Of a stretch of 64,000 nucleotides of DNA, positions 28,588 to 38,769 are shown piece after piece (within the stretch, counting starts at the first letter, position 1; each line of letters starts with the position of its first letter). Source of the stretch: Robbsia sp. KACC 23696 (GTDB lineage Bacteria > Pseudomonadota > Gammaproteobacteria > Burkholderiales > Burkholderiaceae); contig NZ_CP156626.1 in assembly GCF_039852015.1 (NCBI RefSeq), positions 2,142,249 through 2,206,248 of the forward strand, read 5' to 3'. Under the pieces are notes generated by a model. It was not told where the DNA came from. It made no database searches and worked only from the letters and a program-made list of their open reading frames with translations. The position numbers and the translations under genes are program-made.

Positions 28588-30411
28588 ATGTCCGTCGGTC
28601 GCCATTCCCTCCCTTTTTCCCTCGATTCGATTCGCCGCGCCGCGCACTCGGACAGCACCCCGGGCGGTGCGCCGACCGTCGCCCCGCCACCGTGGTTCGC
28701 GATCGACACGCATCTGCTGCCACTCCCGGTCGCCTTGCCTGACGATTTGCAGAAGCTGGAGGCCCGCGCCGCGAAAAGCGCCGGGCCGCACGCCTTGATG
28801 GCGCGTGCCGGCGCCGCCGCTGCCGACTTCCTGTTGCAGCAGCGCGTACACGACAGCGCTGTCATACGCGGCGAGGCGCCGCCCGATCAAGCGCCCCAGG
28901 CGGCGTGCGACAGCGACGCACCAGCGGCATCGAGCGCCCCGGTGCGTGTCTGGTTTTTCGTCGGCCCGGGGAACAATGGCGGCGACGCCTTGGTCGCGGC
29001 CACGCAATTACACCGGCACGGCGTGGCGATCGGCGTGACGCTTCCCGTCGCACCGACACACGGCGACGCCTTATGGGCCTTGACGGAAGCGCAACGCGCG
29101 CGCGTGCCGATCCAAGAGAATGGCCCGACAGAGGCGCAATGCAAGGTCTTGCGCGACACCGGTTGGTGCGTCGACGGCGTGTTCGGCATCGGCCTGAACC
29201 GACCCATCGGCGAGCCCTATGCGCAGTGGGTCAGCTGGATGAACACGCACGCCGACCAAGGGGGCCGCGTGTTGGCGCTCGACGTCCCCAGCGGCCTCGA
29301 CGCGCGGACCGGCCAGCCGATATCGCAGCCTTCGGCGCCGGGTTGCGCGGTGAGCGCGACACACACGATGAGTTTTCTCGGTGCGACGCCCGGCTTGTTC
29401 ACCGGCAGCGGACGTGATTACACGGGCCACTTGTTCCTCGCGCCGCTGTCACAAGCCGATTTCTCGGTGCCCGCCGCCACCGCGCAACCCGACGCGCACG
29501 CGCCATTGCAACTGAATGCGCCGGCCTCGTTCATGCACCGCTTCACGAAGCGGCGACCGTCGTCGCACAAGGGCACATTCGGCAGTGTCGCCATCATTGG
29601 CGGCGATACCGGCACGTGCGGCGCGGCGATCCTGAGCGCGCGCGCCGCGCTTTACACGGGCGCCGGTCGCGTACACACGGCGCTAATCGGCGACGGCGCG
29701 CCGCCGTACGATCCGCCTCATCCTGAAATCATGCTGCGCCGGATCGATGCCATTGCGCTGGACACGATGGATGCGCTCAGTATCGGCCCAGGCTTGGGCA
29801 CCTCGACGCGCGCATCCGACATCGTTCGACGCGTACTGCACGAGGTGGTCGGCGAGCATTGCCACGCGCTGCTCGATGCCGACGCGCTAAACCTGGTGTC
29901 GCGTGAGCCCGCGCTCGCCCAAGCGGTGGCGTCAGCCGGGCGCTGGCTCGTGATGACCCCGCATCCGGGCGAAGCGGCACGCTTGCTCGACGTCGACACC
30001 CAGGAGATCGAGCACGATCGGCTCGCCGCGGCGCGCGCGCTGGTCGCCCGCTTCCACTGCACGATCGTGCTCAAAGGCGCCGGCACGCTGATCGCGTCAC
30101 CGCGACAGGCGCGGGACGCGGCCTCGGCTGATGACACCGCGGTCGATATCGTCATGAACACGACCGGCAACACCGGCCTTGCCACAGGAGGCACCGGCGA
30201 CGTGTTGAGCGGGGTAATCGGCGCCCTGCTCGCCCAGCATCTGCCGCCGCGCGAAGCGGCGATGGCAGGCGTCTATCTGCATGGACTGGCCGCCGAAGCC
30301 CTGGGCCACGCCGGTGAAGGGCCAGCCGGTTTGACCGCAGGCGAACTGGCACCGATGCTCCGGCGGCTGATGAACGATCACCTGCGGCAATACCGATTGA
30401 TCGCCGGTTGA
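28588..30411 (+). CDS. nnr: bifunctional NAD(P)H-hydrate epimerase / ADP-dependent dehydratase
   Basis: 607 aa from ATG 28588. Repairs damaged NADHX/NADPHX: the N-terminal YjeF_N half epimerises the hydrates, the C-terminal ribokinase-like half dehydrates the S form using ADP. N-terminal motif: VGPGNNGGDALVAA, DGVFGIGLNRP, ALDVPSGLDARTG. C-terminal motifs: HKGTFGSVAIIGGDTGTCG, GPGLGTS, LDADALNL, TPHPGEAARLL, and GLATGGTGDVLSGVIGALLA. The start is uncertain; an ATG at 28540 is in the same frame and neither has a clear ribosome site. Starts 84 bases after the oxidoreductase, so co-transcription is possible. Confidence 0.93.
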   Translation: MSVGRHSLPFSLDSIRRAAHSDSTPGGAPTVAPPPWFAIDTHLLPLPVALPDDLQKLEARAAKSAGPHALMARAGAAAADFLLQQRVHDSAVIRGEAPPDQAPQAACDSDAPAASSAPVRVWFFVGPGNNGGDALVAATQLHRHGVAIGVTLPVAPTHGDALWALTEAQRARVPIQENGPTEAQCKVLRDTGWCVDGVFGIGLNRPIGEPYAQWVSWMNTHADQGGRVLALDVPSGLDARTGQPISQPSAPGCAVSATHTMSFLGATPGLFTGSGRDYTGHLFLAPLSQADFSVPAATAQPDAHAPLQLNAPASFMHRFTKRRPSSHKGTFGSVAIIGGDTGTCGAAILSARAALYTGAGRVHTALIGDGAPPYDPPHPEIMLRRIDAIALDTMDALSIGPGLGTSTRASDIVRRVLHEVVGEHCHALLDADALNLVSREPALAQAVASAGRWLVMTPHPGEAARLLDVDTQEIEHDRLAAARALVARFHCTIVLKGAGTLIASPRQARDAASADDTAVDIVMNTTGNTGLATGGTGDVLSGVIGALLAQHLPPREAAMAGVYLHGLAAEALGHAGEGPAGLTAGELAPMLRRLMNDHLRQYRLIAG

Positions 30412-30641
30412 TTTCAAGAAGCACCTCATCGCGATAATGACCCTACGCGTCCCTACGCGACCACGCGCACGCGCGCGGGTTCAGGCGGGGTTTGCCGTCG
30501 CGATTTATACTTTGTGCGACAGGTCGAAAACGCGGCCTCTCGCGTAACGTCGATTGCGTCGCCGGCACTTGGTGCGATCGCGACGAAGACGTCACGCCGA
30601 CGGCCGTATGCGTTTGCTCACCACAACAACGAGACAGGCTC

Positions 30642-32288
30642 ATGACATCGAACAACTCGCCGAAGAACGCGCCGCTGCCCGTGCTTCCCACCTGGGCCGC
30701 GCTGCGCGCCCATTACGATCAGATCCGCGACGCGCGACTGCGCGACTGGTTCGATCCGGCTCAGGACAAGGCGCCGACGCGCGCCGAACGATTCACGCTG
30801 GACGGCGGCGGACTCTCGATCGATTTCTCCAAAAACCGGATCACCGACGACACGCTGAAGCTGCTGGTGCAATTGGCACGTGATGCGGGCGTCGAGGCAC
30901 GACGCGATGCCGTGTTCAGCGGCGAGATCGCCAACCCGACCGAAGGGCGTCAGGTCTTGCACACGGCGCTGCGCGCGACGGATCCGGCCACGCCGCACTT
31001 CGCCGAAGTGCAGGCCGAGCGCAAAAAGATGGCTGCCTTCGCCGAACAAGTTCGCGGCGGTCAATGGCATGGGTATACCGGCAAGCCGATCCGTCATATC
31101 GTGAACATCGGCATAGGTGGCTCGGATCTCGGCCCGAAGATGGTGTGCTACGCGCTGCATCATCTGTCGGACCCGGAAATCAAGAGCCACTTCGTGTCGA
31201 ACGTGGACGGCGCCGATTTGCAGCGCGTCGTCGATCAGATCGATCCTGAAACGACGCTGGCGATCATCGTATCGAAAACGTTCACGACGCTCGAAACGAT
31301 GACCAATGCCCGCTCCTTGCGGCAATGGTTCGTCCAGCGCGGCTGCCCCGAAGACAAGCTGCATCATCACTTCGTCGGCGTCTCGGCGAACACCGACGAG
31401 GTCGTGAAATTCGGTATCGCGCGGGAAAACGTCTTCCAGATGTGGGATTGGGTCGGCGGCCGGTACTCGTTGTGGAGTGCGGTTGGTCTGTCGATCATGT
31501 TGTCGGTCGGTCCGGCAAACTTCGACGCCTTGCTTGCCGGCGCGGACGCAATGGACCAGCATTTCCGCGAAGCGCCGCTCGAACGCAATCTGCCGGTGCT
31601 GATGGCGTTGATCGGCATCTGGTATCGCGACATCTTCGAATCGCAAAGCGTGCTGGTGGCGCCGTATTCGGAAGCGTTGCACTACCTGCCGTCCTATCTG
31701 CAACAGCTCGAGATGGAGAGCAATGGCAAATCGGCACGGCTCGATGGCGAGCCGGTACGCGAGCCCACCGCCGCGGTGATCTGGGGCGAGCCGGGTACGA
31801 ACGGCCAACACGCTTTCTTCCAGATGCTGCATCAAGGCCCGACCTTGATCCCCATCGACTTCATCGCCGTCCTGACGCCGGAACACGGCTTCGTCGACCA
31901 CCATGCCAAATTACTGGCCAATTGCTTCGCGCAGAGCGAGGCATTGATGCTGGGCCGCACGCTCGATGAAGCCCGCAAGATCGCCGGTCCGGACCATCAG
32001 GATCTCGCGCCGCACCTGGCCTTCCCTGGCAACCGTCCCAGCACGACGATCATTCTGGATGCGCTCACCCCGCACGCACTGGGCGCCCTGATCGCCTTGT
32101 ACGAACAGAAGGTGCTCGTGCAAGGCACGATCTGGAACGTCAATTCCTTCGATCAGTACGGTGTCGAGCTGGGCAAGGTGCTGGGCAAGGTCGTCGAGGC
32201 CGATCTGGAAGGCGCGGGCCAAGGCCGGCACGACTCGTCGACCAGTGCCTTGATCGCCCGGGCACGCGCCGCCCTGCAAGCGAAGTAA
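30642..32288 (+). CDS. pgi: glucose-6-phosphate isomerase
   Basis: 548 aa from ATG 30642. Interconverts glucose-6-phosphate and fructose-6-phosphate. Family motifs: [29 protein letters not shown], the [19 protein letters not shown] segment, [18 protein letters not shown] and [12 protein letters not shown]. Length equals E. coli Pgi. The frame opens 50 codons earlier, but family similarity starts at 30642, with AGACAGG just before it. A TATACT at 30506-30511 may be its -10 element. Ends in a convergent hairpin with the ABC gene. Confidence 0.97.
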   Translation: MTSNNSPKNAPLPVLPTWAALRAHYDQIRDARLRDWFDPAQDKAPTRAERFTLDGGGLSIDFSKNRITDDTLKLLVQLARDAGVEARRDAVFSGEIANPTEGRQVLHTALRATDPATPHFAEVQAERKKMAAFAEQVRGGQWHGYTGKPIRHIVNIGIGGSDLGPKMVCYALHHLSDPEIKSHFVSNVDGADLQRVVDQIDPETTLAIIVSKTFTTLETMTNARSLRQWFVQRGCPEDKLHHHFVGVSANTDEVVKFGIARENVFQMWDWVGGRYSLWSAVGLSIMLSVGPANFDALLAGADAMDQHFREAPLERNLPVLMALIGIWYRDIFESQSVLVAPYSEALHYLPSYLQQLEMESNGKSARLDGEPVREPTAAVIWGEPGTNGQHAFFQMLHQGPTLIPIDFIAVLTPEHGFVDHHAKLLANCFAQSEALMLGRTLDEARKIAGPDHQDLAPHLAFPGNRPSTTIILDALTPHALGALIALYEQKVLVQGTIWNVNSFDQYGVELGKVLGKVVEADLEGAGQGRHDSSTSALIARARAALQAK

Positions 32289-32295
32289 GACGCGA

Positions 32296-32324
32296 CGCGA
32301 TGGGGTTTGGCATGTCCCATCGCG
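32296..32324. terminator. hairpin between convergent pgi and ABC ATPase genes
   Basis: CGCGATGGG pairs with CCCATCGCG (9 bp, 11-base loop). No T-run. It fills the 52-base gap between the two stop codons and can serve both. Confidence 0.55.
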
Positions 32325-32340
32325 GAACGGCGTGCCGCCT

Positions 32341-33036
32341 TCAGGCCGCCTCGGCGAGTCGGCCGGCTCGCATCGTGATGACGCGATCGCAGCGGCGCGC
32401 GAGGCTGAGATCATGGGTGACCAATACCAAGGTCGCGCCATGACTGCGGTTCATTTCGAACATCAAGGCACTGACCGCCTCGCCGGTTGCGGCATCCAGG
32501 CTGCCGGTCGGTTCATCGGCAAAAAGCACGGCAGGCTGCGTCACGAAGGCCCGCGCGAGTGCCACGCGCTGCTGCTCCCCGCCCGAGAGGACCCGGGGGT
32601 AATGGGAGACGCGACTGCCCAAGCCGACGCGTTCGAGCAGCGCATGCGCCTGTTCGCGAGCCTGACGACGCGACACATCGCCGCGTAATTCCAGCGGCAG
32701 CATCACATTTTCCAGCGCGGTCAAATGCGGCATCAACTGAAATGCCTGAAACACGAAGCCGACGCCGCGCGCACGCAGTGCGGCCCGCGCATCCTCGTCC
32801 AGTGCACCGAGTTCTTGTCCGAGCAAATGGATCGTGCCGGAACTGGCCGTGTCGAGTCCGGCTAGCAGACCCAACAACGTCGACTTCCCGGAGCCCGACT
32901 CGCCGACGATCGCGACAGTCTCACCGGCGTCGACATGCATGCCGATATCATCGAGTATCGCCAACTCGCCAGACGCATCCACCACACGCTTGCTGACGCC
33001 TTTTACCGCTATGACACGATCCGATTCTTTCCGCAT
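32341..33036 (-). CDS. ABC transporter ATP-binding protein (YbbA/LolD type)
   Basis: 231 aa from ATG 33036. Walker [11 protein letters not shown]-loop VFQAFQL, signature [14 protein letters not shown], Walker [13 protein letters not shown], switch VTHD. The LolD/YbbA subgroup works with MacB/FtsX-like permeases on lipoproteins or toxic compounds. In E. coli ybbA is divergent from tesA and followed by the permease gene ybbP; here it is divergent from a tesA-like gene in the same way, but no permease follows: the next gene is pgi on the other strand. In-frame ATGs at 33048 and further up are possible starts. Confidence 0.9.
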   Translation of the reverse strand: MRKESDRVIAVKGVSKRVVDASGELAILDDIGMHVDAGETVAIVGESGSGKSTLLGLLAGLDTASSGTIHLLGQELGALDEDARAALRARGVGFVFQAFQLMPHLTALENVMLPLELRGDVSRRQAREQAHALLERVGLGSRVSHYPRVLSGGEQQRVALARAFVTQPAVLFADEPTGSLDAATGEAVSALMFEMNRSHGATLVLVTHDLSLARRCDRVITMRAGRLAEAA

Positions 33037-33070
33037 GGATTCCCGCATGAGTGCCAGCTTGTCTTTCCGC

Positions 33071-33805
33071 ATGAAGGCGATATGCCGCCCCCGCCTTTCG
33101 CTCCCCGCCCTGCGCCTGGCGGCTGGGATGATGCTCGCGACGCTCGTTACCGTTGCATCGGTGGCGCACGCGCAGGGCACAACGCAGCACGGCGCACCGA
33201 TGGACCACGCCGCGAGCGATGCCGCGCGCAGTCCAACGCAGGCACCACGCCCGACCATCGTCGTGCTGGGGGATAGCCTCTCGGCCGGGTATGGCTTACC
33301 GCCGAATACCGGATGGGTGACCTTGCTGACACAGCGCTTGACCGATCACCCAGCCGGTAAAAATCATTATACCGTCGTCAATAGCAGCATCAGCGGGGAC
33401 ACCACGAGCGGCGGCCGCAGCCGCTTACCGGGCGCCCTGGCGCGGTCCCATCCTGCAGTCGTGATCGTCGAACTCGGTGCAAACGATGCGCTGCGCGGCC
33501 TGCCGATGTCGGTGACCCAATCCAATCTGGAAGCGATCATCGAGATGAGCCAAGCTGCCGGCGCGAAGGTCGTGCTGGTGGGAATGCAGATTCCGCCAAA
33601 CTACGGACCGAGCTACACGCAGGCATTTTCGTCGCTATTCCCGACCCTCGCGAAGCGATATCACACTGCCCTGGTCCCATTCTTGCTCCAAGGTATCGCC
33701 GACAAGCCGGAAATGTTTCAGGCGGATCAGATGCATCCGCTAGCGACAGCCCAACCGGTATTACTCGACAACGTGTGGGCGCCGCTGTCACCGCTGCTGC
33801 AATGA
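33071..33805 (+). CDS. TesA-like SGNH esterase / lysophospholipase
   Basis: 244 aa from ATG 33071. Signal peptide (LRLAAGMMLATLVTVASVAHA) sends it to the periplasm. SGNH blocks: GDSLSAGY (catalytic Ser), SGDTTSGGRSRLPGAL (Gly), ELGANDALRG (Asn), and QADQMHPLA (catalytic Asp/His). E. coli TesA is a broad acyl-thioesterase, protease and lysophospholipase I. In-frame ATGs at 33035 and 33047 lie in the start of the divergent ABC gene; the ATG at 33071 gives the best signal peptide. Its 5' end is 34 bases from that of the ABC gene. Confidence 0.92.
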   Translation: MKAICRPRLSLPALRLAAGMMLATLVTVASVAHAQGTTQHGAPMDHAASDAARSPTQAPRPTIVVLGDSLSAGYGLPPNTGWVTLLTQRLTDHPAGKNHYTVVNSSISGDTTSGGRSRLPGALARSHPAVVIVELGANDALRGLPMSVTQSNLEAIIEMSQAAGAKVVLVGMQIPPNYGPSYTQAFSSLFPTLAKRYHTALVPFLLQGIADKPEMFQADQMHPLATAQPVLLDNVWAPLSPLLQ

Positions 33806-33892
33806 CCCGTTACAGGCCATGAAGGGAGACGAGGACAGAGGGTATTTCCGCACGTTCGGCATGCTTCGGCACAACTACAAGGAGATGACGAC

Positions 33893-34243
33893 GTGAAATT
33901 TATACCGACCTTCATGGCAGCGGGCGCACTGGTGGCATTGGGTGCATGTGCAACGCAGGAACCGCAAATGACGTCCATCGGCAAGAGCGCCAAGGCGCCG
34001 CAAGCCGTGGCGCAATGCATCTCTACCAGCTGGGCCGACACGACGCAGACGCCGGTGGTGTCGCAAACCCGCGTGGCAAACGACTTCGGCGTCGATGTGC
34101 TGGTGCCGGGCCAACAGCCTGGCGGGGACGCGGCAGTGGTTCGCCAGTCGCCGCAAGGTCCGGGTACCTGGGTGGGCTATCGCTCGCTGCACAACACGGC
34201 ACCGGACCCGTCCGTTACCGCCGCGATCAGCAACTGCCTGTAA
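33893..34243 (+). CDS. small putative lipoprotein
   Basis: 116 aa, starting with GTG and preceded by AAGGAGATG at good spacing. Signal peptide with lipobox ALGAC gives the lipidated cysteine at residue 19. The mature part has two further cysteines (QCIS and the terminal NCL), which could form a disulfide in the periplasm, and is otherwise beta-like with no domain I can name. Similar small lipoproteins occur across Burkholderia. A strong terminator follows. Confidence 0.75.
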   Translation: MKFIPTFMAAGALVALGACATQEPQMTSIGKSAKAPQAVAQCISTSWADTTQTPVVSQTRVANDFGVDVLVPGQQPGGDAAVVRQSPQGPGTWVGYRSLHNTAPDPSVTAAISNCL

Positions 34244-34289
34244 ATCGCATCGTGGCCGCCGACTTTCCAGTCGGCAGCCACGTAAAAAC

Positions 34290-34358
34290 AAAGCCATTGC
34301 ATCTTGCCTAGCGCGCCTCCCACAGGGGCGACAAGATAGGCGATGCAATGGCTTTTTT
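34290..34358 (+). terminator. long bidirectional terminator
   Basis: AAAGCCATTGCATC and GATGCAATGGCTTT (34290-34303 / 34342-34355) form a 14-bp stem, extended by GCCTA/TAGGC after a small bulge, then six T on the plus strand. It can stop the lipoprotein transcript and, from the other side, ppiD. A smaller hairpin (GCCGACT/AGTCGGC) sits at 34258-34275. Confidence 0.8.
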
Positions 34359-34378
34359 ACGTACTACCTATCCGCTCG

Positions 34379-36325
34379 TCAGTTGCCGTCGCTGTTGTCC
34401 TGCTGCGAGACATCGCCGGAGAGGTCATAGACTTTGACGCTGGCCCGCTTGCGCAATGCTGCCAGATAGGCCGCGTTTTCGGTCTGCCCCTCGACCTGCG
34501 ACAACTGCGCTTCGATCTGCGTCACTTGGGTCGGATCGGCGGTAGCGCCACTGCCGACCTTGGTGATTTCGTAGATGGCATAGCCGCCGTCCGGCACGTC
34601 CACGCCGACGAAGGCCGGCAGCTTGGCGGCGTCCGCCTTGAAGACCTCGCTCAACACCGGCTGGGACAGGCCCTGCGGATTCGAGCGCGTCACCGACGTC
34701 ACCGGCGAGAAACCTGCCGCCGCTACGCCGTCAGGCGCCTTGCGCAAGGCATCCAACTTGGCCGCACCGTCTTTGCGGGCCAGCGCCGATGCCTGTTGAT
34801 CAACCACCTTATTGCGCGCCGTTTCGCGGACCTGATCGAAAGGCTGCAGCGTTGCCGCCTGATAATTGACCACGCGCGCCGATACCAGCGCGTTGTTTCC
34901 CAGATCGATCGCCGCGGTGTTGTGCTTCGACTTCAAAGCGTCGTCACTGAATACCGCTGCCAGCACCTTCGGGTTGTTCGCCGGGTCGGCCGCATTGGCA
35001 TTCGCCGCCGGGTGTCGCGTCACGGTGGCCGTACGGACCGTCAGGCCGTACTTGTCTGCGGCCGGCTTCAGGCTGTCGGCCTTCTCATAGACCAGGCTGC
35101 CGAAACCATCCGCATCCGCCGTGTACTTGTCGGTACCCGATTGCGTCTGCAGCGTGCGCACGATCGCATCACGCACGTCTGCCAGCGGACGCGTCACGGC
35201 CGGCTTCGTATCGGTCACTTCGATGATGTGATAACCGAAGTCCGACTGCACGAGGTCGCTGATCTGGCCCTTCTGCAACGCGAAAGCGGCGTCTGCGAAC
35301 GGCTTGACCATCATCGAGCGATCGAAGAAACCCAGATCGCCGCCCTTGTCCGCCGAGCCCGGATCCTGCGACTCCTTCTTCGCGAGCGCCGCGAACTGGT
35401 CCGGATGCGCCTTCACTTCCTTCAACACGTCTTCGGCGTGGGTCTTAGCCTTCGCACGGTCGGCGGCGCTGGCGTCCTTGGGCACGGCGATCAGGATATG
35501 GCTCGCGCGCACCTGCCCTTCGGTCTGGTACTGCTTGATATTCGCTTGATAATACTTCTGGATGTCGGCGTCGCTGGGCGCGGACGCAGCGGACAGCGCC
35601 TGCGCGCTAAGCACGACATATTCGATCTGTGCCTGCTCGGGCGTCGTGAAGTCGGCATGATGGGCATCGTAATACGCCTTGATGTCCGCCTCGCTCGGCT
35701 GCGCCTGAGCGCGGTAATCGGCCGCGCGCAGCACCAAACCGCGCACGTCACGCTGCTGGGTGATCATGCCGTTGAGCGACTGCGCCAATGACGCCGGCAC
35801 GAAGGCACTGGTCGCGATGCTCTGCGAGATCTGCTGGCTGGCCAGCTGGAAACGCTCGATCTCGTCGAATTGCGGACCGCTCAGGCCTTGCGCCGCCAAC
35901 AGCTGACCGTATGCCTGCGAATCGAAGCTGCCATCGGGCCGCTTCAGCGAGGCGATCGCCGGAATGCTCATGATGGCTTGACGCACGGCGTTGTCGCTGG
36001 CCGTCAGATTCAGGTCACGCGTCTGTTGGGACACCAACCGCTGCTGAATCAGGTTGTCCAGGATCGCGCGACGCGAGGCCGGCGTGTCGAACATCGACGC
36101 GTCGTAATTCGCGCCCAACATTTGCTGCGCGCGCTGGTTCTGGTCACGTACCGCCGCGTCGAACTGTTGGCGCGTGATGATGTCGCCATTGACCTTGGCC
36201 GCGTTCGCGCTGTCGTCCCACATACCGCGGAAACCCTGGATGCCTACCAGGCCGAGACCGGGTACGACGAACGCCGCCAGGATGATCATCATCAGGCGGC
36301 GATGGCTACGGATGAAATCTAACAT
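34379..36325 (-). CDS. ppiD: PpiD-type periplasmic chaperone / peptidyl-prolyl isomerase
   Basis: 648 aa. An N-terminal membrane anchor (about residues 11-33, [19 protein letters not shown]) is followed by a SurA-type chaperone region and a central parvulin domain: [63 protein letters not shown]. PpiD sits at the SecYEG exit and helps exported proteins fold. The C-terminal third carries the rest of the SurA-like helices. It belongs to the same minus-strand set as lon, but here it is separated from lon by ilvD, a protease gene and tRNA-Val. Confidence 0.93.
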   Translation of the reverse strand: MLDFIRSHRRLMMIILAAFVVPGLGLVGIQGFRGMWDDSANAAKVNGDIITRQQFDAAVRDQNQRAQQMLGANYDASMFDTPASRRAILDNLIQQRLVSQQTRDLNLTASDNAVRQAIMSIPAIASLKRPDGSFDSQAYGQLLAAQGLSGPQFDEIERFQLASQQISQSIATSAFVPASLAQSLNGMITQQRDVRGLVLRAADYRAQAQPSEADIKAYYDAHHADFTTPEQAQIEYVVLSAQALSAASAPSDADIQKYYQANIKQYQTEGQVRASHILIAVPKDASAADRAKAKTHAEDVLKEVKAHPDQFAALAKKESQDPGSADKGGDLGFFDRSMMVKPFADAAFALQKGQISDLVQSDFGYHIIEVTDTKPAVTRPLADVRDAIVRTLQTQSGTDKYTADADGFGSLVYEKADSLKPAADKYGLTVRTATVTRHPAANANAADPANNPKVLAAVFSDDALKSKHNTAAIDLGNNALVSARVVNYQAATLQPFDQVRETARNKVVDQQASALARKDGAAKLDALRKAPDGVAAAGFSPVTSVTRSNPQGLSQPVLSEVFKADAAKLPAFVGVDVPDGGYAIYEITKVGSGATADPTQVTQIEAQLSQVEGQTENAAYLAALRKRASVKVYDLSGDVSQQDNSDGN

Positions 36326-36441
36326 GCTTACCGAACCGGGAACGAAAGACCGAATATTACCTCAGGAGACCCGCGCAGTCGCCGCACAGGCCAAGAAAAC
36401 GAGGCATCCATAGGCGAACGCGCCAGAGTCGCACGCGCTTG

Positions 36442-36478
36442 AAAACAAAAAACCCGCAGCGCTATAGCAGTGCGGGTT
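36442..36478 (-). terminator. rho-independent terminator after tRNA-Val
   Basis: AACCCGCA/TGCGGGTT (36451-36458 / 36471-36478) with a self-complementary GCTATAGC inside the loop, followed on the minus strand by TTTTTTGTTTTC. It separates the tRNA transcript from ppiD. Confidence 0.8.
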
Positions 36479-36599
36479 GTCTTTTCGGCATGCAATGCAT
36501 GCCCGTCAATCAGGATCATGCACCGGGAAGAAGGCCTCGCCTTCCACACAGCTGTCTTACGCGATGCGATACCGCACCTTGAATTCACTACTCGGACGG

Positions 36600-36675
36600 T
36601 GGTGGGTGCTGAGGGGCTCGAACCCCCGACCTACGCCTTGTAAGGGCGCCGCTCTACCAACTGAGCTAAGCACCC
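36600..36675 (-). tRNA. tRNA-Val(TAC)
   Basis: 76 bases. On the minus strand it begins GGGTGCTTAGCTCAG, has anticodon loop CTTACAA (anticodon TAC), a standard GGTTCGAG T-loop, and ends in AGCACCC, discriminator A, encoded CCA. All four stems pair; the only weak pair is a G-T at the base of the anticodon stem. Confidence 0.97.
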
Positions 36676-36737
36676 GTCCGGATAAATCCACAGCGAAGAC
36701 GAAGATTATGGCCATCTCCCCGCGCCCTGTCAAGCAG

Positions 36738-38486
36738 CTAGACATCGGCGTCGGAAAAAACCGCCGCACCCGCGTGCCGGTCGGCATCCGGCCAATCCCG
36801 GGCCGCCCGGACCGCCTCGAATGCATTGACGCGACCGTGGCCGTAAAGCACGCTATGGCCGCCTTCGTCGTATTCGGCGGCGGGACCTTCCAGCGACGGA
36901 TCGCCGATCCGCTCACAGGTGCCGACCAGGCAGCGGCTGAGCTCGGACTGGGTCAGGTCGGGATTGGCGGCCACCATCAATGCCAGGACACCGGCCACAC
37001 CGGGCGCCGCCGCCGAGGTCCCGCCGAACATCTCGGTGTAATCCCCCATCTCCGAATCGCCGCTCTGGCGCGGCGCCCGTTGCCATTGCGCCGACGTCGT
37101 CCGTATGCCGTGCGTTCGCAACGCCGGACGTCCGGCGATACGGAAGTCGTTCGACGGAAAGCAGCAACTCAGCGCCGCGCCGTGATTGCTATACGCGCTA
37201 CGTCGCCCGTGTTCGTTGCAGGCGCCGACGACGAGGATCCCCGGATGCGACGCATGACCGATTCGCGCCACATTGTTATTGCTATTGCCCGCCGCATAGA
37301 CGACCGCGCAACCCTTGCCGTTCCGGCCCTGCGTCGTCGCATAGGTCAAGGCATCGCGCACATAGGCGGCCATGGGCCACCAGATCCCCCGCCGCGGATC
37401 ATCGGCATTGTTCCACTCGCCAAGGTCCGGACCCAAACTGACATTGATCACATCGGCACCGCGACTCGCCGCCCAGTAGATCGCTTGCGCGATGACTTCC
37501 GCCGACGCTTGTTGCAGCATCAGACGAATGGGCATCAGCCACGCATCGGGCGCGACACCGCTCGCCCCAAAGCGACCGCTGGCGACCGCCACGCCAGCCA
37601 CGCAGGTGCCGTGAAACTCAGCGCTAAGGCGCGGGCGCGGATTCTCGTCGACCTGGTAAGGTCCCGTATAGGAGCGCGGTGACACGACCTTCTGCCGAAA
37701 CTCAGGATGGTCGATATCGATCGCGTCATCGATGATCGCGACGACTGCGCCCTTCCCGGTGGACAGGGTGTGCGCCTCCGCCACGTTCGCATGCGCATCG
37801 ACGATGGCCGGATAGACAATGTCCGGCGAGACCGGCCGCGCATAGGTCACCGCACTGCGCTGCAGGTGCCACTGATTACGGTGAATGCCATAGGCCTGCA
37901 TCGGGAACAGGATTTCAGGATGACAGAATGCGATGCCGCCCTCGGCCCGAAGCGCGTTGGATGCGTCGAAGACGCGTCGACCGTCTTCTTCCGGCACTGC
38001 GACAAAGTACGCATTAGTCGCATATTCGACGCGGCGCTTGATGCGCAACCCCGCCGCGGCAATCCGATCCAGGCACTGCGCGGGCGTCACGTCCTCGGCG
38101 AAGCGCACATAAGCATTGCCGGTGTAGACGATCGGGCTATCGCTGCTGTCCTCCACCCAACCCGCACCGGCGAAGCGCACGTCCGCCGCCCGGCGTAGAT
38201 CGTCCAAGCGGTCTTCGACCGGCAGTCCCGCCGCCGGTACCGAAAAGACGCCGACACCGGCGTTGGCGAAACGCACGACCTCGGTGCAATCCTGCAAGGA
38301 CGCCGCATGATGGAAACGGGCATCGTCCCATCGCGGATCGACACCTGCCGCGGACACATTCGGCGTCGTCGACCGGGCGGACTGCCATACCGGATCCGGA
38401 TGCATCCTGACCACCAACAAATGCGCGCTGCGTCGCAAAACGAGGGGCGCCTCATGCTTCGTTCCAAAATACACCGTTTCAATCAT
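36738..38486 (-). CDS. subtilisin-like (S8) serine protease
   Basis: 582 aa. Catalytic residues are all present: Asp253 (VVAIIDDAIDIDHPEF), His292 (EFHGTCVAGVAVA), oxyanion Asn401 (YAAGNSNN) and Ser491 (FGGTSAAAPGVAG). Residues 1 to about 245 are a long N-terminal region with a prodomain-like part (NAYVRFAEDVTPAQCLDRI, then ATNAYFVAVP). There is no signal peptide or membrane segment, so the enzyme is either cytosolic or exported by a non-Sec route. AAGGACTG precedes the ATG. It stands between tRNA-Val and the ilvD terminator, within the quality-control gene block. Substrate unknown. Confidence 0.88.
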   Translation of the reverse strand: MIETVYFGTKHEAPLVLRRSAHLLVVRMHPDPVWQSARSTTPNVSAAGVDPRWDDARFHHAASLQDCTEVVRFANAGVGVFSVPAAGLPVEDRLDDLRRAADVRFAGAGWVEDSSDSPIVYTGNAYVRFAEDVTPAQCLDRIAAAGLRIKRRVEYATNAYFVAVPEEDGRRVFDASNALRAEGGIAFCHPEILFPMQAYGIHRNQWHLQRSAVTYARPVSPDIVYPAIVDAHANVAEAHTLSTGKGAVVAIIDDAIDIDHPEFRQKVVSPRSYTGPYQVDENPRPRLSAEFHGTCVAGVAVASGRFGASGVAPDAWLMPIRLMLQQASAEVIAQAIYWAASRGADVINVSLGPDLGEWNNADDPRRGIWWPMAAYVRDALTYATTQGRNGKGCAVVYAAGNSNNNVARIGHASHPGILVVGACNEHGRRSAYSNHGAALSCCFPSNDFRIAGRPALRTHGIRTTSAQWQRAPRQSGDSEMGDYTEMFGGTSAAAPGVAGVLALMVAANPDLTQSELSRCLVGTCERIGDPSLEGPAAEYDEGGHSVLYGHGRVNAFEAVRAARDWPDADRHAGAAVFSDADV

Positions 38487-38620
38487 TTGCAGTCCTTATT
38501 TTATGTCATGGTGATCGACCTGTAATACGAGGGGTTCGAGTACTCGGCGTGATGGAAAGTTGCGCGGACCGGTCACCCGAGCCGCAATCTAGACCATTCG
38601 GACAGGGGATCATGCGGTCG

Positions 38621-38653
38621 AAAAAAAACGCACTCTGACACGGAGTGCGTTTT
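38621..38653 (-). terminator. rho-independent terminator of ilvD
   Basis: AAAACGCACTC / GAGTGCGTTTT form an 11-bp stem (38625-38635 / 38643-38653), seven-base loop, and a T-run on the minus strand. It lies about 115 bases beyond the ilvD stop. Confidence 0.85.
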
Positions 38654-38769
38654 ATCGGTCGGTCCCGGTGCCATGGCATTCACCGGTCAGGATCATTGCG
38701 GCCATTCAGGCGGGCGACACCGGCCGCCGCAGGCTAGCCGGCGACTGCTGTCGACCCGGTCATCGATGC

